Shown: positions 7,764-15,299 of the stretch, one piece after another
Numbering within the stretch: the first letter of the stretch is position 1
Layout of the letters: every line of letters begins with the position of its first letter
Source: Saprospiraceae bacterium
Lineage (GTDB): Bacteria > Bacteroidota > Bacteroidia > Chitinophagales > Saprospiraceae
Length of the DNA stretch: 46,961 bases
Assembly: GCA_020627785.1 (NCBI GenBank)
Contig: JAHDGF010000040.1
Location: 1-46,961, forward strand
Direction of reading: 5' to 3'
Made by a program: the position numbers and the translations under genes
The notes under the pieces: generated by a model
Databases searched by the model: none
The model's input: the letters and a program-made list of their open reading frames with translations, nothing else
Told to the model about the DNA's origin: nothing

Positions 7764-8934
7764 TTACCTGAGTTTTTTAATTCCTTTGACAATTATAAAG
7801 TGTTCTGATTTTTAAAAAAGGTTGCTTCACGATGCAAATTTTAACTTTTCTAAAACGTCTTACTTTTGATGTCTCTTGATTGTTATTATGTTTATTTATA
7901 CTGTTTGTTTATTTGTTCGTCCCACTTACTTCAATTAAATCTTGTACCCCCTATAAAACTTATTTCCTCAAAGCGTGACATTTTTTAATTAGCTTTTAAT
8001 GTATTCTATTTATCCAATGTGCTTTCTCTAAAGAATGTTGCAGAATGGATAATACTTACATTGAGTTAATGTTTTTTTTAGGAGAATGTAAACTGTTGTC
8101 GCAAAAAATTACTGTTAGGATTTTATTAAAGTTTTTCATCCTCTGGCAAATACTTTTATCTGCCTTCATTACTTACTATACGACCTTAGACTGCAATACG
8201 CTGCAAAGGGGTACAATTTATTTTTTGTTTCTTAGGGTAACGATCTGAGGTGGCACAGAGCAAGATTTTCTTACGAGTTCTTTTAGTAAGAGATTATCTT
8301 TTCATCTTAATTGTGAGAATATGAAACTACCTTAAAAGGTAGAGCTGGTCAGTGTTTCAGAGTCGGTGATGTATAAACGGAGGCAATTGTCCTTTAGTAT
8401 AATCTGTTCAAAAAAAAGTCAAAACTATTTGTTTTGACTCCTCAGACTGCTCTTTTGCTTCATGCTAAAAACAGAATTATATCTTTCCAAGACATACTAG
8501 ACAGAGCCGAACAATCTTCTTGATGAATAGGCGTTCCCACAATAAATCATTTTGTTTTTCTCGGCCATTCAGATAATAATTTCTTGTAAAAAGTAAAAGA
8601 CAATTGAATTAAAAAACCTTCCTTGAAAAAGAAAAGTAGGTAGGTCAGTGAAAATAAAAAATGAAAAAATATTTTCCTCGATGAAAAAAATTTCAACTTT
8701 TTTTTGGACGGAAATAAATGGATGACTTAGAAAAAATCCACATTCATTTTGTGCCTACATCTTTCTATGAAGCGAGGCAAAATTATCTTCTTTATTCTTC
8801 AGCTTTCTACGGATAAAGCATTTAGAGCAAGACCTACCTCCAAAGAAAATGATGGATGTTATTAAGTGACATTTCAACTCCTTTAAAGAGAGAAAACAAT
8901 AAATGTAATGGAGACGTCAGAAAGTAATCTGAGG
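7764..8934. other. 1.17-kb intergenic stretch without a credible gene
   Basis: This very AT-rich region lies between the start of the small barrel gene and the end of lon. The longest open frame (8045-8248, 67 codons) has no protein-like features. Visible structure consists of hairpins: ctacct/aggtag at 8327-8342 and agtcaaaac/gttttgact at 8417-8439, the latter with a minus-strand U-tract. A minus-strand -7-like box (TAATTTTG) lies at 8778-8785. Together these could bound an untranslated RNA of about 360 nt, but no known RNA family was recognised. Confidence 0.5.
8411..8439 (-). terminator. Intrinsic terminator on the minus strand
   Basis: A perfect 9-bp stem (8417-8425 with 8431-8439, loop tattt) is followed on the minus strand by a run of U residues (plus-strand A run 8410-8417). 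The stem is AT-rich, hence moderate confidence. It lies 500 bp past the lon stop, far for a lon terminator, so it may end a separate small RNA. Confidence 0.5.
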
Positions 8935-11337
8935 TTATTTGCCGAGCGCATGTGTTAAGACATCTTCCATTTCTTCCACGAAAATAAATTCAACTCCTTT
9001 CAAGTAAGCCTCATTTATTTTTTCGATGTCCTTACGATTTTCTTCACAGAGTATGATTTTCTTCATTCCTGATCGTTTGGCTGCTAAAACCTTCTCTTTG
9101 ATTCCTCCGACTGGAAGTACTTTTCCTCTCAGCGTAATTTCTCCACTCATAGCAAGCCCTGATTTTACTTTACGGCCTGTAAGGATGGATGTAAGAGCAG
9201 TAAGCATGGTAATTCCTGCACTGGGTCCATCTTTTGGAATGGCTCCGGCAGGCACATGTATATGAATTTGTGTTTCTTCAAAGATATCAGGATCTATTCC
9301 TATCTCTTCTGCATTTGCCTTGATATAACTAAGTGCCGTGGTGGCGGATTCTTTCATCACATCTCCTAAATTTCCGGTTAGGGTTAATCCTCCTTTACCT
9401 TTTGAGACAGAAGCTTCGATGTGAAGCATGTCTCCACCTACTCTTGTCCAAGCAAGACCTAAAGCCACACCTGGCTTCTTAATCTTATTAAAAGTATTGT
9501 CATGAAACTTATCAGCTCCCAGTAAATCCTTAATATCATCCACGGTGAGCCTTGTATTGTACTCTTCTTCCATGGCAACTTTTTTTGCAATGGACCTCAT
9601 AACACCAGCAATCACTCGATCTAAACCCCTTACTCCAGACTCTCTCGTAAATCCACGGATCAATTTCATTAAGACTTTTTCATTCATGCCCACATTGGCC
9701 GCCTTTAAGCCATGTTCCTTTCTTTGTTTAGGCAATAGATGCTTTTTAGCAATCTGGACCTTTTCTTCAGAACTATATCCACTGATGTCGATGACCTCCA
9801 TTCTATCAAGCAAAGCTGGTTGAATGGTATTCAATGAATTTGCAGTAGCGATAAACATCACCTTAGATAGGTCAAATTCCAACTCTAAATAGTTATCATA
9901 AAAACTATGGTTCTGCTCTGGATCTAAAACTTCAAGCAAGGCAGATGATGGATCGCCTCTAAAGTCTTTACCAATTTTATCGATTTCATCAAGAATAAAA
10001 ACAGGATTTGCAGACTTCGCCTTTTTTATTGATTGAACGATTCTACCTGGCATAGCACCGATATAGGTCTTACGGTGTCCTCTTATCTCACTCTCATCAT
10101 GAAGTCCTCCTAGAGACATTCTGATGAAATTTCGATGTAAAGCTTTTGCGATAGATCTACCTAGACTGGTTTTACCTACACCTGGAGGTCCAACTAAAAG
10201 AAGGATAGGTGCCTTCATGTCGCCCTTCAACTTCAGCACAGCTAGGTGCTCAATAATTCTATCCTTAACATCATCTAGACCGTAGTGATCTCTATCTAAA
10301 ATTGCTTTAACCTTTTTTAAGTCAAAATTGTCCTCTGTATATTCTTCCCAAGGAAGTGCAAGCACTGTCTCCATGTAGCTCATCATGATTGAATATTCAG
10401 CGACCTGCGGATTCATTCGCTTCAATCGCGTCAACTCTTTTTCAAAATGTTCTTGTACATGGCGTGGCCATTTCTTATCCTTTCCTTTAAGGGCAAGCTC
10501 TTTAATGACCTCTGCTTGAGGATTGGTCCCTAATTCATCTTGAATTGTCTTCAACTGTTGATTCAAGAAATAATCTCGCTGTTGCTTCTGTATATTACCT
10601 CTTACCTTGGACTCGATTTGATCCTTAATCTCCAAAGCTTCCATCTCTTCCCGCATTCTTTTAAGAATCTCAGTACCCTTCTCCATTGAATCTGTAATGC
10701 TGAGCATTTCTTGCTTCGCTTCCACATTTACGTTGAGATTACTGGCAATGAAGTTGAGTAAAAATCGATCATCTTTAATATTCTGAAGCATCAAAACTGC
10801 TTCAGAAGGAATGGTCGGAGATAATTCTATAATTTTCTGCGCGTTTTCACGGACGGTTTTTACTAGGACTTTGAATTCTTTAGAAGTGTCCTTAGGACTT
10901 GTGATTCTTGTGACCTTCGCCTCAAGATTTGGCTCTGTCTGAAGGAGTTGATCTAAATGTATTCTTGTGCGGCCTTGTAGTATTGCCGTTGTGTTACCAT
11001 CAGGCATCGTAACTAGCTTCACTACCTTTGCCAAAGTCCCCACTTCATAAAGATCTTCTTGACCTGGAGTCTGGACAGTCATATCTCTTTGAGAAAAAAC
11101 ACCTACCAATTTATCTCCCTTGTACGCTTTTTGAATTGCGATCTTGGATCTATTTCTACCGACTGTTATAGGAATTACCAGTCCAGGAAAAAGAACTGTA
11201 TTCTTTAAGGCCAAAAGCGGCAAAGAATCTGGTATATCAATTTTTCCCTTTTCTCCTGCTTCATCTGTAATTGAAAAAAGAGGGGTTTTATCTTGCGCTC
11301 CTGCCATTGCTATAATCTGATTAAGTTTTTCAAACAT
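8935..11337 (-). CDS. lon: ATP-dependent protease La (Lon)
   Basis: Cytosolic AAA+ serine protease that degrades misfolded and regulatory proteins. The 800 residues show the full LonA layout: N-terminal substrate-binding domain (about 35-235), coiled linker (about 235-340), and AAA+ module with Walker A GPPGVGKT (383-390) and Walker B FILDEID (447-453). The C-terminal protease domain has Ser706 in PKDGPSAG and Lys749 in GGIKEK, the catalytic dyad at the usual 43-residue spacing. The length fits the family (about 780-820). It is transcribed alone, with the next plus-strand gene divergent from it. I saw no obvious heat-shock operator in the 154-bp divergent region. Confidence 0.97.
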   Translation of the reverse strand: MFEKLNQIIAMAGAQDKTPLFSITDEAGEKGKIDIPDSLPLLALKNTVLFPGLVIPITVGRNRSKIAIQKAYKGDKLVGVFSQRDMTVQTPGQEDLYEVGTLAKVVKLVTMPDGNTTAILQGRTRIHLDQLLQTEPNLEAKVTRITSPKDTSKEFKVLVKTVRENAQKIIELSPTIPSEAVLMLQNIKDDRFLLNFIASNLNVNVEAKQEMLSITDSMEKGTEILKRMREEMEALEIKDQIESKVRGNIQKQQRDYFLNQQLKTIQDELGTNPQAEVIKELALKGKDKKWPRHVQEHFEKELTRLKRMNPQVAEYSIMMSYMETVLALPWEEYTEDNFDLKKVKAILDRDHYGLDDVKDRIIEHLAVLKLKGDMKAPILLLVGPPGVGKTSLGRSIAKALHRNFIRMSLGGLHDESEIRGHRKTYIGAMPGRIVQSIKKAKSANPVFILDEIDKIGKDFRGDPSSALLEVLDPEQNHSFYDNYLELEFDLSKVMFIATANSLNTIQPALLDRMEVIDISGYSSEEKVQIAKKHLLPKQRKEHGLKAANVGMNEKVLMKLIRGFTRESGVRGLDRVIAGVMRSIAKKVAMEEEYNTRLTVDDIKDLLGADKFHDNTFNKIKKPGVALGLAWTRVGGDMLHIEASVSKGKGGLTLTGNLGDVMKESATTALSYIKANAEEIGIDPDIFEETQIHIHVPAGAIPKDGPSAGITMLTALTSILTGRKVKSGLAMSGEITLRGKVLPVGGIKEKVLAAKRSGMKKIILCEENRKDIEKINEAYLKGVEFIFVEEMEDVLTHALGK

Positions 11338-11486
11338 GTCTTATACTAACTCATTCCTTAAGGACAAGTTTTATTCCACATTGACTATTCACGATATTAT
11401 GTCAGAAATCATCGGTAATATGGACAGAATGACATGATTCTATAAGATATATTCATTATATATAATTAAGTCTAATGTGTAATCAT

Positions 11487-11494
11487 TAATTTTG
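11487..11494 (+). promoter_or_regulatory. -7 promoter box abutting the glycosyltransferase start
   Basis: TAATTTTG fits TAnnTTTG and ends 3 bp before the ATG at 11498, suggesting a leaderless transcript. A TTG at 11492 overlaps this box and is therefore unlikely to be the start codon. Confidence 0.4.
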
Positions 11495-11497
11495 GGT

Positions 11498-12916
11498 ATG
11501 AAGAATCTTTTGGCAACTCCTCTGAAGGTCACCCCGCAACTTATATATATGGTTATAGGTGTCTGCGCCATCCTTGGATTCTTAAATATTCAAGCTGGTC
11601 ATTACTGGGGCGGAGACTTTTCATTGTACTTAGCCCAGACGCAAGCCTTGATTGATGGAAATATGAATGAGCTTTATGAAGCCAATAAATTTTCCATGGA
11701 TCATTCGGAGCACCCGTTGGGCCCTTACATGTATCCGATGGGATTTTGCTACATACTTTTTCCACTGGTTAAAGTATTGGGAATGAATTTTTTCGCCTTA
11801 AAAGTTTTCAATCTTATTTTTCTACTTGGTTCTGTAGGTCTACTCTACCCCATCTTGCAGCGATTAGAAGATCAGAAATCTATTGCTTTTTTTGCGACAG
11901 CCTTGTACGCTGTAAATTATCAAATTCTATACTTTGCGGATCGCATCGGCACTGAGTTTTCATTTATGTTCTTTTGTCTACTAGCAATTTATCTGATGAG
12001 GAAAGAGATGAACCTCGCTCGTGCAGTCTTGGTCGGTATTATCATTGCCATATGTTATTCGATTCGAGTAACAGGTTTATTGTTGCTTCCCACCTTAGCA
12101 GTATTTCATTTGACTCATTTTATTTTAGATGGAAGTTGGAAAAAGAAATGGGCAATTATTCTTGCTCCTTATTTATTCTTCGCTTTGGGCTGGGCATTAT
12201 ATTCTATGAAATTCGGTTTTTTAGATAATGCTTACGAGGACATGTTGAAGATTAGTTTTGAGTCTCTTAAGAATATGACTTTATTTTATGGGGAAGCTCT
12301 CACACAACTATTAATTTATCTAAAATTATTTCCTCCACTCTTAAAAATGGTGATTGCCATATTCTTTTTTACTCTTTGTTTTATTGGATTGTTTAAAACC
12401 ATCAAAGTAGATAATTTATTTTTGATAGCGTTCCCAGCATTTCTTACGGGACTATATATTGTCTTTCCGTTAGACTCCTTGCGTTTCATTGTTCAGACCG
12501 CTCCTTTTGTTTTATACTTTTTCATTCGAGGAATCGCATTTTGTATTAATCGGGTGAATTCTTTGCAGCCTTTCGGCAAATATATATTTATCGGATTAAC
12601 GATAGCAGCACTTATTCAGACCTGCGGCATGACGTACATGCAACGCAAGAATGGAACAAACACCACATTCAATCCTGAAATACAGAAAATGTATGGTTAT
12701 ATAAAAACCAACATTCCAAAGGACGAAATCATCATCTTTCGAAAACCTCGAGTGATCCGTTTCTTTACTGAACGCAATTCCATAATGGTACACGACTACC
12801 AAGGAAGTAATGCAGCTCTTGCAAATTATTGCCTCATTGAACCTGGTGAAGAAATCCCCCAAGGATTTATTTTAGAAAAGGAATGGAAGGTGATGCGCCT
12901 GTTGAAAAGAGAGTAG
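11498..12916 (+). CDS. GT-C type membrane glycosyltransferase (GT39/ArnT-like)
   Basis: A 472-residue polytopic protein with about 10-12 predicted membrane helices and a short periplasmic C-terminal domain. The N-terminal layout fits lipid-linked-sugar transferases of the GT39/ArnT/PMT class: one helix, then an acidic loop YWGGDFSLYL holding the likely catalytic Asp, then YMYPMGFCYILFPLVKVLG. The conserved adjacent helices include YAVNYQILYFADRIGTEF. Such enzymes transfer a sugar from a polyprenyl phosphate to a lipid, protein or glycan on the outer face of the inner membrane. The acceptor is unknown. The start is the ATG at 11498; the TTG two codons upstream lies in the -7 box. It is divergent from lon and has no partner genes beside it. 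Confidence 0.75.
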   Translation: MKNLLATPLKVTPQLIYMVIGVCAILGFLNIQAGHYWGGDFSLYLAQTQALIDGNMNELYEANKFSMDHSEHPLGPYMYPMGFCYILFPLVKVLGMNFFALKVFNLIFLLGSVGLLYPILQRLEDQKSIAFFATALYAVNYQILYFADRIGTEFSFMFFCLLAIYLMRKEMNLARAVLVGIIIAICYSIRVTGLLLLPTLAVFHLTHFILDGSWKKKWAIILAPYLFFALGWALYSMKFGFLDNAYEDMLKISFESLKNMTLFYGEALTQLLIYLKLFPPLLKMVIAIFFFTLCFIGLFKTIKVDNLFLIAFPAFLTGLYIVFPLDSLRFIVQTAPFVLYFFIRGIAFCINRVNSLQPFGKYIFIGLTIAALIQTCGMTYMQRKNGTNTTFNPEIQKMYGYIKTNIPKDEIIIFRKPRVIRFFTERNSIMVHDYQGSNAALANYCLIEPGEEIPQGFILEKEWKVMRLLKRE

Positions 12917-12960
12917 GTAGTGTACCTTGCGACTTCTTGCAATTTTTCAAACACTACTTT
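12917..12960 (+). terminator. Possible terminator after the glycosyltransferase gene
   Basis: A 7-bp stem gtagtgt/acactac (12917-12923 with 12951-12957) directly after the stop codon is followed by a short ttt. The loop is long (27 nt) and the U-run short, so this is only a weak candidate. Confidence 0.25.
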
Positions 12961-13025
12961 CGAGCTTCAAAGTAAATCCTACTTAAATTTTTACTAATTT
13001 AAACAGGAGTAGGTAAACACATCGC

Positions 13026-13481
13026 ATGAAACCGTTAAGAAAATTATTTAGCAGCATCTTAATCATTGTTCTTCACTTAAGTGCTTTCGGACAAGAATCA
13101 ACAGCTTATGAATGTTATACTTTGTCTAGATTGATAAACGATCATGAGCAGTTTGGGAAGGAACTATTTAAATTCATCTATAGAGAAGTAAAATTCCCTA
13201 GATTTTTTAGAGAAGAAGAAATGGAAGGGAGTATAAAAATATATTTAAAAGTAAATGAAAATTTAGATGGTGAAATCTTATATACAGATTTACCAAATGA
13301 AAAATTCAAGAATATTTACCTGAACATTGACACACTAGATTGGTCTTCGATTAAACCAGTTAAAAAAAGAATGCTCATTGAAATACCAATCGAGTTTGAT
13401 CTTGAGCCATTTAGGAGGGAGATAGTTCCAATAGACAGCATCATCATTATGGCTTACAAGTTTCCAACAACCAAACATTGA
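13026..13481 (+). CDS. Secreted protein with divergent TonB C-terminal-like domain
   Basis: 151 residues with a signal peptide (SSILIIVLHLSAFG, cleavage near GQES). The mature part contains YREVKFPRFFREEEMEGSI followed by KIYLKVNENLDGEI. This follows the pattern of TonB C-terminal domains (Y-P-x-x-A-R-E-x-x-x-x-G, then strands and a D/E-G-x-I turn), with Phe-Pro in place of Tyr-Pro. The same module is clearer in the 21256-22035 protein. Without a TonB membrane anchor it is more likely a periplasmic stand-alone domain of unknown partner than a true energiser. A WG-repeat lipoprotein gene follows 14 bp downstream, so the two are probably co-expressed. Confidence 0.6.
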   Translation: MKPLRKLFSSILIIVLHLSAFGQESTAYECYTLSRLINDHEQFGKELFKFIYREVKFPRFFREEEMEGSIKIYLKVNENLDGEILYTDLPNEKFKNIYLNIDTLDWSSIKPVKKRMLIEIPIEFDLEPFRREIVPIDSIIIMAYKFPTTKH

Positions 13482-13495
13482 AGAAAAACACTTGA

Positions 13496-14518
13496 ATGAA
13501 GAAACTATTATTTCTACTAATCATTATAAATATCGGTTGCAAATCGAAGGAAACGCTTATCGGCAAAAACTACAGTGAAATTTACGAGTCAGTCTTGTTC
13601 CCAATCAAGTATGATGAATCATGGGGTTACGCTGACTACTTTGGCAACACAGTCATAGATCCGCAGTTTGATGAAGCAACTCTATTGCATTATGGAATTG
13701 CCATAGTAAAAAAAGACAATCGATACGGTTACATTAACAATATGGGCCAATGGATTGTCAAGCCAAAGTTTAAGACAGCTGAAACATTCCAATCTAGATT
13801 TTATGGCTTAAAGAATAAGGATAGAAATCCTGAGAAAAAATTGATAGCGAAGGTGAATGAAGGACAGGGAGATTTTTACATAAACTCCAACGGGAAGCCA
13901 ATTAAAAAAGTAACACTTAATACTAGCAGCACCGGATGTGTTCAAATAATCCCTCAAGTGGACAAATACTCCATCAGAAATGAAGATGGAAGTTATGAAC
14001 TTAAACACACCTATTGGTCTACCAAGAGTGATACATCTTGGCATAAGGTTATAGATACCACCCAACTCCGATTAGATGCAATCATAGAACTTGATAGAAA
14101 TTTTGCACTACTACAAAAAGGAAATAAATTTGCCATCTTTAATATCGATCAGGCCAAAGGCATTGACCCCATAAGAAAAGAGCGGATTGTTATAGCTGAA
14201 GACTCTGTTTACACCATTGAACCAAACTTTATTTATGAAGACGTTAAATTCAAACGCAACAACGGAAATGAAACCACAAGTTCAATTTATAAAAAAGATG
14301 GTAAATGGGGCATATTAACTGTTGGCGGTCAAGAACTTGTTCCATTCATTTATTTGGATATCATAGAGGAAGAAAACAGCGGTAGTTATATGGTTGAATT
14401 CGAAGAAGATAAATTTGGATACATTTCAGTTGTATTTGAATCCAATGAGGTAATGAAAGGTAGAGAGATCACAAAATCGGGATCAATTGTGAGAGAACAT
14501 TTTAGAAGAAATAAATGA
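13496..14518 (+). CDS. WG-repeat lipoprotein
   Basis: A 340-residue protein with a lipoprotein signal (FLLIIINIGC, Cys15). Several WG repeats follow: ESWGYADYFGNTVIDPQFDE, NRYGYINNMGQWIVKPKFKT and, after a long less-repetitive middle, GKWGILTVGGQELVPFIYLD and DKFGYISVVFE. WG repeats form beta-rich solenoid or propeller-like surfaces that usually bind proteins or cell-wall components; none has a known catalytic role. It follows the TonB-C-like gene by 14 bp. A second WG protein occurs at 21256-22035. No catalytic motif is seen, and it is probably membrane-anchored on the periplasmic side or exported. Confidence 0.8.
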   Translation: MKKLLFLLIIINIGCKSKETLIGKNYSEIYESVLFPIKYDESWGYADYFGNTVIDPQFDEATLLHYGIAIVKKDNRYGYINNMGQWIVKPKFKTAETFQSRFYGLKNKDRNPEKKLIAKVNEGQGDFYINSNGKPIKKVTLNTSSTGCVQIIPQVDKYSIRNEDGSYELKHTYWSTKSDTSWHKVIDTTQLRLDAIIELDRNFALLQKGNKFAIFNIDQAKGIDPIRKERIVIAEDSVYTIEPNFIYEDVKFKRNNGNETTSSIYKKDGKWGILTVGGQELVPFIYLDIIEEENSGSYMVEFEEDKFGYISVVFESNEVMKGREITKSGSIVREHFRRNK

Positions 14519-14594
14519 AAACAAGATCTGAGGTTAACATTATCGCGCTGGACTTTTCATTCATTATTAACATTGTAAAAAATTGCCATACTAA

Positions 14595-15170
14595 ATGACC
14601 CATCGCCATTTCATCATTCACAAGCCTTATGGCTATCTATCTCAATTTGTTAACAATCAAACGAGAAGAAAAAATAAAAAGCTTCTGGGTACTTTGGCTG
14701 ATTTCCCTGAAGAGATTATGGCCATCGGTAGATTGGATGAAGACTCTGAAGGATTATTATTACTCACCACTGATGGAAAAGAGAGTGAGCGTGTTAGATC
14801 AAAAAAAGTTGAAAAAGAATATTATGTTCAAGTTGATGGTTTAATAACTCCAGAAGCACTTGCTAACTTATCCAATGGAATTGAAATCGGCATCAAGGGT
14901 GTTAAATACATGACCCTTCCGTGCAAAGTAAAGGCCCTAAAACCACCTCCAAATTTTAAGGAACGTACCAAGAAAGTTCGTGATGACAGACATGGTCCAA
15001 CCAGCTGGGTTTCGATAACCATCCGAGAAGGTAAATACCGGCAGGTAAGAAAAATGACGGCTGCCGTAGGACTCCCGACCCTACGCTTAATGCGGGTTAG
15101 AATCGGAGCCATTCAGCTTGACTCCCTAGAATCTGGAGAGGTAATAGAGGTAAATCGACTAGAAATTTAA
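14595..15170 (+). CDS. rluE: 23S rRNA pseudouridine synthase, RluE/RsuA family
   Basis: Converts a uridine of 23S rRNA (U2457 in E. coli for RluE) to pseudouridine. The 191-residue product lacks the N-terminal S4 domain of RsuA/RluB, as RluE does. It starts with the strand HFIIHKPYGYLSQF and carries the catalytic motif GRLDEDSEGLLLLT (45-58) with nucleophile Asp48. It also shows KEYYVQVDG and the late REGKYRQVRKMTAAVG motif. It stands alone between the WG lipoprotein and the TonB receptor. The choice of RluE over RluB/RluF rests on length and missing S4 domain; the exact target base is inferred. Confidence 0.88.
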   Translation: MTHRHFIIHKPYGYLSQFVNNQTRRKNKKLLGTLADFPEEIMAIGRLDEDSEGLLLLTTDGKESERVRSKKVEKEYYVQVDGLITPEALANLSNGIEIGIKGVKYMTLPCKVKALKPPPNFKERTKKVRDDRHGPTSWVSITIREGKYRQVRKMTAAVGLPTLRLMRVRIGAIQLDSLESGEVIEVNRLEI

Positions 15171-15299
15171 TGCGCTGAAACTCGATTAACGAAGGTATTT
15201 CTTTAATTACTACAACTCAACCAGCCCAATCAACAGTTCACAGAAAATGGCTTTCATCAGCTAGCTTTGACGATCATATTTGTATCAAAATAATGATCG

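Noticed and set aside
8045..8248. 67-codon open frame in the long intergenic region
   Set aside because: Composition is not protein-like, there is no clear signal or domain, and random frames of this length are common in AT-rich DNA.
8707..8860. Two overlapping frames of about 32 codons (ATG near 8718 and 8768) upstream of the hairpin region
   Set aside because: Both are very short and lie in different frames of the same bases; neither shows conserved-looking sequence.
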